From: Jannaschia sp. Os4
GTDB taxonomy: Bacteria > Pseudomonadota > Alphaproteobacteria > Rhodobacterales > Rhodobacteraceae
Assembly: GCF_016820245.1 (NCBI RefSeq)
Contig: NZ_JAFCAR010000001.1
Coordinates: 62,001 to 126,000, forward strand
Length of the DNA: 64,000 nucleotides
Direction: 5' to 3'
Below are positions 54,101-62,085 of this stretch, piece by piece. The position numbers were made by a program, and so were the translations under genes. The notes beneath the pieces are model-generated. The model worked only from the letters and a program-made list of their open reading frames with translations, ran no database searches and had not been told where the DNA came from. The stretch's first letter is position 1. Each line of letters opens with the position of its first letter.

Positions 54101-57100
54101 CGGGCGCTGGCGTCGTCGTCCTCGGCCAGCACGGTGACGTGGTCGGCCACCCCGCGCAGCGCGGCGATCACGGCGTCGCCCGCGTCGCCCGCCACGGCGG
54201 CGCGCCCCACGCGGCCCGGCCACGCCCGCAGGACCGCCACGGCGGTCGTCGCGAGATCGGGAAGCGGCGCGGATCCGTCCCCCTCGCCCGCCTCCAGCGC
54301 GGCGCGCAGCTCGGTCGCCGCCTCCGGCGCCTCGACCGGCACCATCGCGGCGAGCTCGTCCAAGGACGGGAACGGCTCGGCCTCGTCCGCGAGGCCCGCC
54401 TCCGCGAGCCACGCGGCGGCGGCGGGGTCGGCGTCCCGCCGCTCCCACGCGAGGCGCCCGCCGAGCGCCGCGCGCAGCACGTCCGCGTCCGACGGCTCGA
54501 CCCCCTCGGAACGCGCGACGGCCGCGACCGCGTCCGCCAGCCCCGAGGCGCCCGTCCCTGCCAGCGGGACCAGGACCTCGTCCCAGTAGGGGTTCACCGC
54601 CGCGCCTCGCGCCATGTCCGGCAGCATGCGCAGGCGCAGCCCCTCCATCTCCAGCACGGCACGCCCCTCCGCGTCATGGGCGACGACGTCGACGGCCACG
54701 CTCTCGGCCCAGCCGCCCGCGCGCCGCACCCGCGAGCCGGCGATGGCCCCGCCCGGTCCGAGCCGGACCCGGTCGATCCGCGCGGGGACGCGCAGCACCT
54801 CCGCGTCGAACCCCTCGTCGCGCACCAGCGCCCCGGCCGGATGCAGCGCCGCGTCCGCGGCGGCCGGGTCGAACAGGAGCGCCGGGTCGACCGCGTCGCG
54901 GGGGAGGATCCGGGCGTGGACCTCCCCCGGTCCGCGCCGGAGATCCGCGACCCGCGCGAAGGCGGGGCCATAGCGCAGCCCGCTCCGCCCGAGCGCGTCG
55001 TAGAGCGTCGCGCCCGCCTCGTCGGACGCGGGGGGCGACACCGTCTCCGCCACCGCCTCGCCCGCGAAGGCGCGCGCGACCGCGGCCACGGACCACGGCC
55101 CGCCGCCGACCGGGCCCGTCTCCAGCCGCAGCGCCCGCGCGGCGCGGTCCAGCACGACGCGCAGCGGAAGGGGCGCGTCCTCGGGCAGCTCGACCGGGCG
55201 CAGGAACTCGACGTCGCGCAGCTCGACGGCGTCGAGGCCGAGCCCCTCGCGCGCGGCGGCGGCGAACATCTCGACCATCGCGGCCCCGGGCAGCAGGACG
55301 CGCCCGCCGACCACGTGGTCCCCGAGCCAAGGGTCGCGCGCGAGCGTGATCGCGCCGCGCCACTCGTCCCCGTCGGGACGCGGCCGTCCGCCCATCAGCG
55401 GGTGCTGCGGGCGGCGGGCGAACAGGTCCAGCGCGTCCGCGCGGGCCAGCCGGTGACGCGTCCTCTCGAACGGATAGGCGGGGAGCCCGTCGATGGCCCG
55501 CCGCTCCGGCCCGAGGACGGCCGCGCGGTCCACCCGCCCGCCGGCGGCGGTCACCGCGCGGGCGATGGCGGGGGCGTCGCGGCGCTCGGCCCGGGTCGCG
55601 TCCAGCGTCTCCAGCACGACGGTCTCGGCCTCGTGCCCCGCGAGGCTGTCGCGGAGGTAGGCGCGCAGGACGGTCTTGGGCGAGATCTCGAGGATCACCC
55701 CCATGCCCGCGTCGGCCAAGGCCCGCGCCCCGTCGCGGAAGGCCACGGCGCGGCGGGCGTTGCGCCACCAGTAGCTCGCGTCGAGCGGGCCGTCGTGGAC
55801 CGCGCCGGACCAGCCCGAGACGAAGGCCACGTCCGAGACGCCGTCCCCGGCGATGCCGTCCACGGCGGCGCGCAGGTCGGCCTCCAACGGGTCGAGCGCG
55901 GAGGAATGGTAGGGGAAGGCGATCTTCAGGACGCGCCCGGCCACGCGCGCCTTGCGCGCGGCCTTGGCGAGCGCGGCGACGTCGTCGGCGGATCCCGAGA
56001 CGGTCACGCTCTCGGGCGCGTTGACCGCCGAGATCTCGCAGGCGAGGCCCGCCTCCGCGATCAGCGCCTCGATCCGCGCGGGCGCGGCGGCGAAGGCGGC
56101 CATCCCGCCGGTCCCCTCCAAGGGCGCGAACGCCCGGACCCGGCCCGCGACGATGCGCGCGCCCTCGGCGCGCGAGATGCGGCCCGCGACGACGGCCGCC
56201 GCGACCTCGCCCAGCGAATGGCCCAGGACCGCATGGGGCGTCACGCCCGCGGCGGCCAGCGCGTCCACGATCGCGAGATGGAGCGCGAAGGTCAGCGGCT
56301 GCGCCACCGCCCCCTCGCCCAGGCGGGCGTCCAGCCCCGGATCTGCGAGCGTCTCCTCGAGCCCGTCGATCCCCTCGGCGGCGAACAGGGCGGCGGTCTC
56401 GCGCAGGGAGGCGGCGAAGACCGGGTCGGTCGCCATCATGTGCCGCCCCGCCCCGGCCCAGAGCGCGCCGTTGCCCGAGAAGGCGAAGGCCACCGGCGCA
56501 TCGCGCAGCCCGCCCTCGCGGGCGGCGTCCGGCCCGCTGCCGGGGGCGTCGGCGAGCCAGGCGTCCAAGGCGTCGTGCAGCGTCGCGGCATCCCCGGCGG
56601 GCAGAACCAGCGCGTGCCGGAGCCGCGCGCGGCGATGGTTGGCCGTGGCGATCCGGTCCCCCAAGGCCGGGCCGTCCTGCGTCCGCCACCCGCGGGCGAG
56701 CGCCTTCAGGGAATCCGCCGTCGCCGCCGTGAGCATCAAGGCGGTCGGCAGGGCCTGCGACGTCGGCTCGGGGTGCCACCGCGCGGCCCGGATCACCGCA
56801 TGGGCGTTCGCGCCGCCGAACCCGAAGGAGTTCACGGCGGCCAGCGCGGGCCGCTCCGCGTTGTCCAAGGGGACCGCCTCGCGCGCGACGCGGAGGCCGA
56901 GGGAGTCGAAGTCGATCTCGGGGTTCAGGACGTCGGCGTGGAGGGACGGCGGCAGGAGGCCGTGCTCCAGCGCCATCTGCGCCTTCAGGAGCCCCACCAA
57001 CCCCGCCGCGGGCTCCAGGTGCCCGAAGTTCGTCTTGGCCGAGCCGATGGGCAGCGGCGCGTCCCGCCGCACGCCGTAGGCCCCGCCGATGGCCGCCGCC

Positions 57101-58080
57101 TCGCGCGGGTCGCCCACGGCGGTGCCGGTGCCGTGGGCCTCCACGAAGGCGAGGTCGCCGGGGTCGAAGCCCGCCCCCTCCATCGCGCGCTCCATCAGCG
57201 CCTGCTGCCGCGCGCCCGAGGGCAGCGCGATCCCCGCCGTCCGCCCGGCCGAGCCGACCGCCGTCGTCACCAGCTCCGACCGCGCCCGCCGCCCGGCCGC
57301 GCGGGCCGCCTCGGCCCGCTCCAGCACGAAGACGACCACGCCCTCCGCGCGGACGTAGCCGTCCGCGCCCGCCGCGAAGGCGCGGCACAGGCCGTCGGGC
57401 GACAGCATCCCGGCCTGCGAGAAGCCGACGAACGGCAGCGGCGACAGCAGGAGGTTCGACGCGCCCACCACCGCGAGGTCGATCTCCCCGGAGGCGAGCG
57501 CGCGCCGCGCCTGGTCCAGCGCGAACAGCCCGGAGGAGCAGGCCGTGTCCACCGTGTGCGACGGCCCGTGGAGGTCGTAGAGATGCGCGATCCGGTTTGA
57601 CAGGATCGAGAGCGTGTTGCCCAGCATGTATTGCGGGCCGGCCATCGTCATGTCGCCCAGCGCCGTCAGCGCGTAGTCCGCCGAGGAGCCCCCGACGAAC
57701 ACCCCCGCCCGCTCGCCGTCGAGCCGGCCCGGCTCGATGCCCGCGTGGTCGAAGGCCCGCGCCACGTTCTGCAGCAGGAGCCGCTGCTGCGGGTCCATCT
57801 GCTCGGCCTCGGCGGGGGAGATGCCGAAATAGGACGTGTCGAAGGCGAAGGGGTCGTCCAGGACGCCGGCCGCCGTCACGTAGGAGAGGCCGCGCGCGCG
57901 AAGGCCCGGCGCCGCGAACCGGGCGGCGCTCCACCGCTCGGGCCCGATCTCGCCCACGGTGCAGCGCCCGCCGGCGAGGACGTCCCACGCCGCGTCCGCG
58001 CCGTCCGCGCCCGGCAGGGTCGCGGCGTAGCCGGTGATCGCGATGCGGGACCCGGTCGTGTCGGGACGCGTTTCGTCCAT
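51109..58080 (-). CDS. Fully reducing type I PKS/FAS (KS-AT-DH-ER-KR-ACP), RkpA/WcbR-like
   Basis: The 2323-residue megasynthase has one complete module. KS (about 10-430): VDTACSSG with Cys181, His316 (EAHGTGT) and His354 (NFGHLEP). AT (about 528-830): GHSLGE with Ser622 and FPYHSSALDP with His725. DH (about 893-1160): HVVGGRVLLP with His922 and Asp1076. A spacer of about 420 residues has no intact methyltransferase motif. ER (about 1590-1905): HGAAGGVG. KR (about 1918-2140): GGPGGFG, Ser2051, Tyr2064, Asn2068. ACP (about 2192-2262): GFDSLLAM with Ser2225. There is no thioesterase; the next gene is the oxoamine synthase. All catalytic residues look intact, so an iterative, fatty-acid-like saturated product is expected. 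ATG 58080 starts MDETRPDTTGSRIAITG. Confidence 0.93.
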   Translation of the reverse strand: MDETRPDTTGSRIAITGYAATLPGADGADAAWDVLAGGRCTVGEIGPERWSAARFAAPGLRARGLSYVTAAGVLDDPFAFDTSYFGISPAEAEQMDPQQRLLLQNVARAFDHAGIEPGRLDGERAGVFVGGSSADYALTALGDMTMAGPQYMLGNTLSILSNRIAHLYDLHGPSHTVDTACSSGLFALDQARRALASGEIDLAVVGASNLLLSPLPFVGFSQAGMLSPDGLCRAFAAGADGYVRAEGVVVFVLERAEAARAAGRRARSELVTTAVGSAGRTAGIALPSGARQQALMERAMEGAGFDPGDLAFVEAHGTGTAVGDPREAAAIGGAYGVRRDAPLPIGSAKTNFGHLEPAAGLVGLLKAQMALEHGLLPPSLHADVLNPEIDFDSLGLRVAREAVPLDNAERPALAAVNSFGFGGANAHAVIRAARWHPEPTSQALPTALMLTAATADSLKALARGWRTQDGPALGDRIATANHRRARLRHALVLPAGDAATLHDALDAWLADAPGSGPDAAREGGLRDAPVAFAFSGNGALWAGAGRHMMATDPVFAASLRETAALFAAEGIDGLEETLADPGLDARLGEGAVAQPLTFALHLAIVDALAAAGVTPHAVLGHSLGEVAAAVVAGRISRAEGARIVAGRVRAFAPLEGTGGMAAFAAAPARIEALIAEAGLACEISAVNAPESVTVSGSADDVAALAKAARKARVAGRVLKIAFPYHSSALDPLEADLRAAVDGIAGDGVSDVAFVSGWSGAVHDGPLDASYWWRNARRAVAFRDGARALADAGMGVILEISPKTVLRAYLRDSLAGHEAETVVLETLDATRAERRDAPAIARAVTAAGGRVDRAAVLGPERRAIDGLPAYPFERTRHRLARADALDLFARRPQHPLMGGRPRPDGDEWRGAITLARDPWLGDHVVGGRVLLPGAAMVEMFAAAAREGLGLDAVELRDVEFLRPVELPEDAPLPLRVVLDRAARALRLETGPVGGGPWSVAAVARAFAGEAVAETVSPPASDEAGATLYDALGRSGLRYGPAFARVADLRRGPGEVHARILPRDAVDPALLFDPAAADAALHPAGALVRDEGFDAEVLRVPARIDRVRLGPGGAIAGSRVRRAGGWAESVAVDVVAHDAEGRAVLEMEGLRLRMLPDMARGAAVNPYWDEVLVPLAGTGASGLADAVAAVARSEGVEPSDADVLRAALGGRLAWERRDADPAAAAWLAEAGLADEAEPFPSLDELAAMVPVEAPEAATELRAALEAGEGDGSAPLPDLATTAVAVLRAWPGRVGRAAVAGDAGDAVIAALRGVADHVTVLAEDDDASARRRAALDPSVPTAFATTSEAEDAEAGFDLIVGLSLSTAAGGAAAQAALARLLVPGGGIVAFEEAADLFARMTGRHRRADALAALRHAWAGEGLDPSETPSAGREAVRIVHARRTGGAVDLPVPRLTVTGAGPLADALAEMSGRGAPVAAHVVDPQDDAAWFAILRDLPPSRGPLWLVAPVADRWEVGAAWRRVAANEMERDIRLLAHGPEADAAEVATLLASAEQEVVCGADGSAAPRLVPLPDPATVARGPRRLEAARRTMALDGLRWRAVTEAAPGPGEVEVAVEAAGVNFRDTMWAQGLLPPEALERGFAGACLGMEMAGTVTRAGDGAAFAPGDRVMGFASHAFATHATVDARALLPLPEGMSFEAGAALPVALLTARYALEEAGRLRPGETVLIHGAAGGVGLAAVQVAKAMGARVLATAGSPARRRLARAMGADLAFDSRSPGFEREVRAATDGRGADVVVNSLAGEALERGLGCTAPFGRFVELGKRDLYENGAITLRALRENVSLHVVDVDQLLSHRADSLRPMMEALRTDLAAEDRPGLPVTVLEAGDAAEALRRMSRASHMGKLVLRAPVAGAAATREAAPIRGGWVVVGGPGGFGLETALWLHAQGAERLWLVSRSGRMGAADRARAEAAGLPFEVLRADVTDAAALAAALDAARAAGPIRGVVHAATVYDNADLDEMTEARVAAALAPKTLGAANLDRLTADDPLDHFWMYASVASRFGSTAQGPYCAANMALEALARRRHAAGRPALAVAWGPIEDAGILDRSEALRTALARRMHPMPAATALRRLREWLDGGDPRPTVTLAPVEWSRVAVQAVVMSGPLFDLVDARRPKSEGGRLHLPTLLAEKGAEGARAALLEAVVEEAARVLRLAPADVDPRQPLMQMGFDSLLAMNLRLGVEERIGQAMQTMAVDEALTLAKMAASLLDGAAEAPDGDDALAEMERRHLADEDALGAESRARLRRIAAPDAPGERAEVERHPPQAPAAS

Positions 58081-58280
58081 TGCTCCCACCTCGCTCGGCC
58101 GGTCCGGGGCCGTTCGGATCGACTGCATCGTGGTTATCCACCGCCTGCACCGGCGACAACCCGAGGGCACGGGTCCGCCGATGGAACGCGGGCCATTGGA
58201 CGCCCCCGCCGCCGAGGTATAGGCCCCGTCGGGGGATCGGGGCGGGACCGGCGGGAACGTGCCGCCGCGCGGGAGGGTCG
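58081..58280. promoter_or_regulatory. Divergent spacer between the PKS and the glycosyltransferase pair
   Basis: These 200 bases separate two divergent operons of the capsule locus and should hold both promoters. The centre (58125-58165) is relatively AT-rich. I see no clear -35/-10 pair or operator. A GGGAGGG ribosome-binding site precedes the ATG at 58281. Confidence 0.4.
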
Positions 58281-59348
58281 ATGGAAGGCGAGACGGCCGT
58301 CGCGGACCGGAGCGGATCGGCGGGCGCGCGAGTCGCGCCCCGGCCGCCCATGCCGTCCGCCCCGCGCGGCCCGCGCGCCGGGGCCAGCCCGACGGCGGAC
58401 CTCTACCTCGGGTTCTCGGCCGAGCCTCTGAGGGCGGACGGCGTGCTGCGCATGGTCGCGCCGACGGTCGCCCTCGCCGGGGACACCTTGGTCATCCTGC
58501 GCCACGCGCGGGGCCTGCGCCGCCCACCCCCGCACCGCCGGGTGGCTTGGCTGATCGACGACGACGTCGCGGCAGGGTTGGGCGATCGCGCGCTGCCATG
58601 GGCCTACCGGGCGCATCTCGCGCGGACGGCATGGCCCGCATGGCGGCGGTGGTCGCGGCGCGCGGACCTCATCCTCGCGGCCTCGCCCGCCCTCGCCGAC
58701 CGGCTGCGCGCGGTCGGCGCGACGGCGCCGATCACCGTCCTCCCGCCCGCGTGGCCCGCGGACGCGATGGCCCGGCCCGGCACCGGCCCGATCCGGCGGG
58801 TGGCCCTCTCGATGGGTCTCTCGCACGCCCGCGACGCGGCCCCCTTGGGGGCGGCGCTGGCGGACCTGCTGTCGCGCTGGCCGGACCTCCGGGTCGAGGT
58901 GACCGGCGCCGGATCGGGCATGGCGCCCCTGCGCGGCCACGCCCGGGCCGATCTGCGCCCCGAGGCCCCGTGGCCCGCCTACTGGGACCGGCTGCGCGGG
59001 CGCAGCTACGACCTCGGTCTGGTCCCCCACCTCGCGGGCGGCCCGTTCAACGCGTCCCGGTCCGGCGCGAAGCTCGGCGAGCACGCGGTCGCCGGGGCGG
59101 CGGTCCTCGGCCAGGCCGGGTGGGCACCCGGGGACGCGGCCCGGCGCGCGGGGCGCGCCCTGTCTGTCGAGGGCGGCGCGGAAGCCTGGACCGCCGCCAT
59201 CGAGGCGGCCCTGCAGGATCCGGCCCCCGCCCGCGCGGCCGCCGAGGCGGCGTGGACCCACCTGCGCGCCGACGCGGCGGGGGAGCGGCAGCGCGCGGTG
59301 TGGCGCGCCATCGCCGAAGGAACGCCGCCGCCGGAGGCCGCGCCGTGA
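58281..59348 (+). CDS. GT-B-type glycosyltransferase-like protein
   Basis: The 355-residue protein has a polar N-terminal 40 residues, then RVAWLIDDDVAAGLGD, RADLILAASPALADRLRAVG, ITVLPPAWPADAM (inter-domain region), RRVALSMGLSHARDAAPL, LRVEVTGAGSGM and a C-terminal KLGEHAVAGAAVLGQAGWAPG. This is the order of a GT4-like GT-B enzyme, though key motifs are divergent, so the subgroup is uncertain. The ATG at 58281 follows GGGAGGG; longer readings run back into the PKS promoter. The stop overlaps the next GTG by four bases. Confidence 0.75.
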   Translation: MEGETAVADRSGSAGARVAPRPPMPSAPRGPRAGASPTADLYLGFSAEPLRADGVLRMVAPTVALAGDTLVILRHARGLRRPPPHRRVAWLIDDDVAAGLGDRALPWAYRAHLARTAWPAWRRWSRRADLILAASPALADRLRAVGATAPITVLPPAWPADAMARPGTGPIRRVALSMGLSHARDAAPLGAALADLLSRWPDLRVEVTGAGSGMAPLRGHARADLRPEAPWPAYWDRLRGRSYDLGLVPHLAGGPFNASRSGAKLGEHAVAGAAVLGQAGWAPGDAARRAGRALSVEGGAEAWTAAIEAALQDPAPARAAAEAAWTHLRADAAGERQRAVWRAIAEGTPPPEAAP

Positions 59349-61933
59349 CCGACCGCCCCGACACGGTCGCCCCGCCCGGCCCGGTCCGGGTCGGCGGAGG
59401 CGTGGCGCAGGGCCGCGTCGCCGAGGCGTGGCGCGTCGTCCTCGAGGCGGTGCGCCGCAGGATCGCCCGCCGCGTGCGCGGCCCGCGGCTGTCCCTCGCG
59501 CGGTCGGGCAACCCTGGCCATCTCGACGCCGTGCGGGTCGAGCGCGGCGAGACCTTCGTGAAGGGCTGGACCGGCGGGCGGCGCGTGACGCTGCGGACCG
59601 AGCAGCAGACCCTCACCCTCGCCCCCCGCGACGCGCGCGAGGACGTGGTCGGCATCCCCGGCGGCGCGCGCGGGTTCGAGGCGCGCCTGCGCGGCGTGAC
59701 CTTCCTCGACGTCGCCGTCGACAGCCGCGCGGCCCTGCGGGTCCGGCTCGACACCCCGTGGCAATGGACGAAGGCGTGGGCGCGGCTCTACCCGACGGTC
59801 GCGCTCGCGATCCCGTTCCGGCACGGGCGCGACCTGTGGCGCTACCTCGTCCGCGGCGACGCCGTCGCGGCGGCGCGGCTGGAGGCGCTGCTCGTCCCCG
59901 CGCCGCCCGCGCCGAGCGTGCCGCGCGCGGCGGCCCGCCTGTTCGCGGACCGGGACGCGCCGCCCGTGCCCGCCCCCGTCGAGCCGGTCGACATCGTCGT
60001 GCCGGTCCACGACGCCCATGACGACCTCGTGGCCTGCCTCGAGCGGCTGGAGCGGCACACGGAGCCGCGGCACCGGGTGATCCTCGTGGACGACGCCTCG
60101 CCCGATCCGCGCATCGCGCCGCTCCTCGCCGCGTTCGCGGCCCGCCGTCCCGGGACCTTCGTCCTGCGCCTCGACGAGAACGGGGGCTTCGTCGCCGCCG
60201 CCAACGCGGGCCTCGCCGCCGCCCGGGGCGACGTGGTCCTGCTGAACACGGACGCCTTCGTCTCGCCCGGCTGGCTGGACCGGCTGATGCGGCCGATGCG
60301 CGACGACCCGACGGTCGCCACCGTCACCCCGCTGACCACCGACGGCGAGATCGCGTCCGCCCCGCGCATCTGCCGCCGCAGCGAGCCCGACGACGCGGCC
60401 CTCGCGGCGATGGAGGCGGCGGCGCTGCGGCTCGACCCGCTCCGCGCGACGGTCGAGGCGCCCACCGGCGTGGGCTTCTGCATGGCGATGGCCGCGCGCT
60501 GGCTGGACCGCGTCCCCGCCTTCGACCCCGCGTTCGGGCGCGGCTACGGCGAGGAGGTCGACTGGTGCCGCAAGGTCGAGGCTCTCGGCGGGCGCCACCT
60601 CCTGACGGGCGCGGTCTTCGTCCGGCACCGGGGCGGCGGATCCTTCGGGGCGGAGAAGGCCGAGCGCGTCGCGCGCAACAACCGGATCGTCTCCAAGCGC
60701 CACCGGGGCTACGACGCCGAGGTCGCGGCCTTCGTCGCCCGCGACCCGCTGATCGGCCCGCGCTTCGCCCTCGACCTCGCCGCCGCGGCGGCGGAGACCG
60801 GAGCGGACGGGACCGGCCCGCTGCCGATCTACCTCGGCCACCATCTCAAGGGCGGGGCCGAGCAGTGGCTGCGCGAGACGCTCGGCCGCGACAGGGACGC
60901 GGGGCGCCACGCCATCGTCGTCCGCGACGGAATCGGCAGCGACCACGCCCTGATCGAGCTGCACCGCGCCCGGCGCGGCGACGTGCCGCCCCGGGTGACG
61001 CGGGTGGACGTCCCGCTCGACGACCTGAAGGCGTTCCTCGCCCTGCCCGTCCGGCGGGAGCTGACCTATTCCTGCCTCGTGGGCGCGCGCGCGCCGCTCG
61101 CGCTGCTGCGGCGGGCCGTCGCGTCCCTCGCGCCGGAGGACGGGCTGCGCGTCCTCTTCCACGACTTCTACCCGCTCTGCCCCTCCTACAACCTCCTGAC
61201 CGCGCAGGGGGCGTTCTGCGGCCTGCCCGCGCGGGCGGCCTGCGACGCCTGCCACGCAACGCTCGTCGACAGCGGCGCGGGCGAGGGCGCGCGCCCGGTC
61301 GACGTGCCCGCGTGGCGGGCGCAATGGCGCGGGGTGCTCGGACGGGCGGACGAGATCGTGACCTTCGCACCCTCCTCCCGCGACCTCGTCGCGCGGGTCT
61401 GGCCGCACCTCGCCGACCGCATCCTCGTGCGCCCCCACGACCCGTCGGTCGTGCCCGCGACCGTCGCGCCCCCGGCACGGGCCGACGGGCTACCGGTGGT
61501 GGGCGTGCTCGGCGCGATCGGACAGGCCAAGGGCGCCGCGGTCCTGCACCGCTTGGCCGAGACGGCGGGGGACCGGCTGCGCCTCGTGGTGATCGGGCGG
61601 ATCAGTTCGGGATGGAGCCATCCGCACCTGCATGTCCACGGGGACTACGACCGCGACCACATCGCCGACCTCGCCGCGGATGCGGGGATCGAGCGGTGGC
61701 TGATCCCCTCGATCTGGCCGGAGACGTTCTCCTACACGACGCACGAGGCGCTCGCGACGGGCCTGCCGGTCCACGCCTTCGACCTCGGGGCGCAGGCGGA
61801 CGCGCTGCGGGACCATCCGAACGGCCACCTCCTGCCGCTCGACGCGACGCCGGAGGCCTTGGCCGAGGCGCTCGGCGCGGCGCCGCGGCGGAAGGGCCGG
61901 CGGGGCGGACGACTCCGGCGGCGCCGGGCCTGA
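59345..61933 (+). CDS. Bifunctional glycosyltransferase (GT2 plus GT4-like domains)
   Basis: The 862-residue protein starts at a GTG overlapping the previous stop. A GW module at 59-77 (LDAVRVERGETFVKGWTGG) matches those in the protein at 44699. GT2 domain, about 214-460: PVDIVVPVHDAHDDL, RVILVDDASPDP, ENGGFVAAANAGLAAARG, VLLNTDAFVSPGW, GYGEEVDWCRKVEALGG. GT-B domain, about 490-850: IYLGHHLKGGAEQWL, FHDFYPLCPSYNLL with a Cys knuckle (CGLPARAACDACH), VVGVLGAIGQAKGAAVLHRL and LIPSIWPETFSYTTHEALAT. It probably adds two sugars in one surface polysaccharide repeat. It ends in a basic tail. Confidence 0.87.
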   Translation: MTDRPDTVAPPGPVRVGGGVAQGRVAEAWRVVLEAVRRRIARRVRGPRLSLARSGNPGHLDAVRVERGETFVKGWTGGRRVTLRTEQQTLTLAPRDAREDVVGIPGGARGFEARLRGVTFLDVAVDSRAALRVRLDTPWQWTKAWARLYPTVALAIPFRHGRDLWRYLVRGDAVAAARLEALLVPAPPAPSVPRAAARLFADRDAPPVPAPVEPVDIVVPVHDAHDDLVACLERLERHTEPRHRVILVDDASPDPRIAPLLAAFAARRPGTFVLRLDENGGFVAAANAGLAAARGDVVLLNTDAFVSPGWLDRLMRPMRDDPTVATVTPLTTDGEIASAPRICRRSEPDDAALAAMEAAALRLDPLRATVEAPTGVGFCMAMAARWLDRVPAFDPAFGRGYGEEVDWCRKVEALGGRHLLTGAVFVRHRGGGSFGAEKAERVARNNRIVSKRHRGYDAEVAAFVARDPLIGPRFALDLAAAAAETGADGTGPLPIYLGHHLKGGAEQWLRETLGRDRDAGRHAIVVRDGIGSDHALIELHRARRGDVPPRVTRVDVPLDDLKAFLALPVRRELTYSCLVGARAPLALLRRAVASLAPEDGLRVLFHDFYPLCPSYNLLTAQGAFCGLPARAACDACHATLVDSGAGEGARPVDVPAWRAQWRGVLGRADEIVTFAPSSRDLVARVWPHLADRILVRPHDPSVVPATVAPPARADGLPVVGVLGAIGQAKGAAVLHRLAETAGDRLRLVVIGRISSGWSHPHLHVHGDYDRDHIADLAADAGIERWLIPSIWPETFSYTTHEALATGLPVHAFDLGAQADALRDHPNGHLLPLDATPEALAEALGAAPRRKGRRGGRLRRRRA

Positions 61934-61945
61934 GGAAGGGGGGGA

Positions 61946-62022
61946 TGGTACCACCTCCCCGGCTCGAACGGGGGACCTCCTGATCCACAATCAGGCGCTC
62001 TAACCAACTGAGCTAAGGCGGC
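61946..62022 (-). tRNA. tRNA-His (anticodon GTG)
   Basis: On the minus strand the sequence folds as a full cloverleaf, 77 nt with encoded CCA (61946-61948). The acceptor arm is GCCGCCT with AGGTGGT, the D arm contains AGCTCAGTTGGTTAGAGC, the anticodon stem CCTGA/TCAGG frames loop TTGTGGA with anticodon GTG, and the T arm is CCCCG/CGGGG around TTCGAGC. The base before G1 is T, not G, and the discriminator is A73, the alphaproteobacterial exception to the G-1/C73 rule. Confidence 0.96.
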
Positions 62023-62085
62023 ACGCGGGGTGGAATTAGCGAAGCGGTCCGGCCCATGCAAGGGGGCCGGACGTCACGGCCCCCG

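Noticed and set aside
51136-57600. A 2154-codon open frame on the plus strand opposite the PKS
   Set aside because: It is rich in Arg, Gly, His and Pro with no domain pattern, as expected for antisense of a GC-rich gene whose third codon positions are nearly all G or C.
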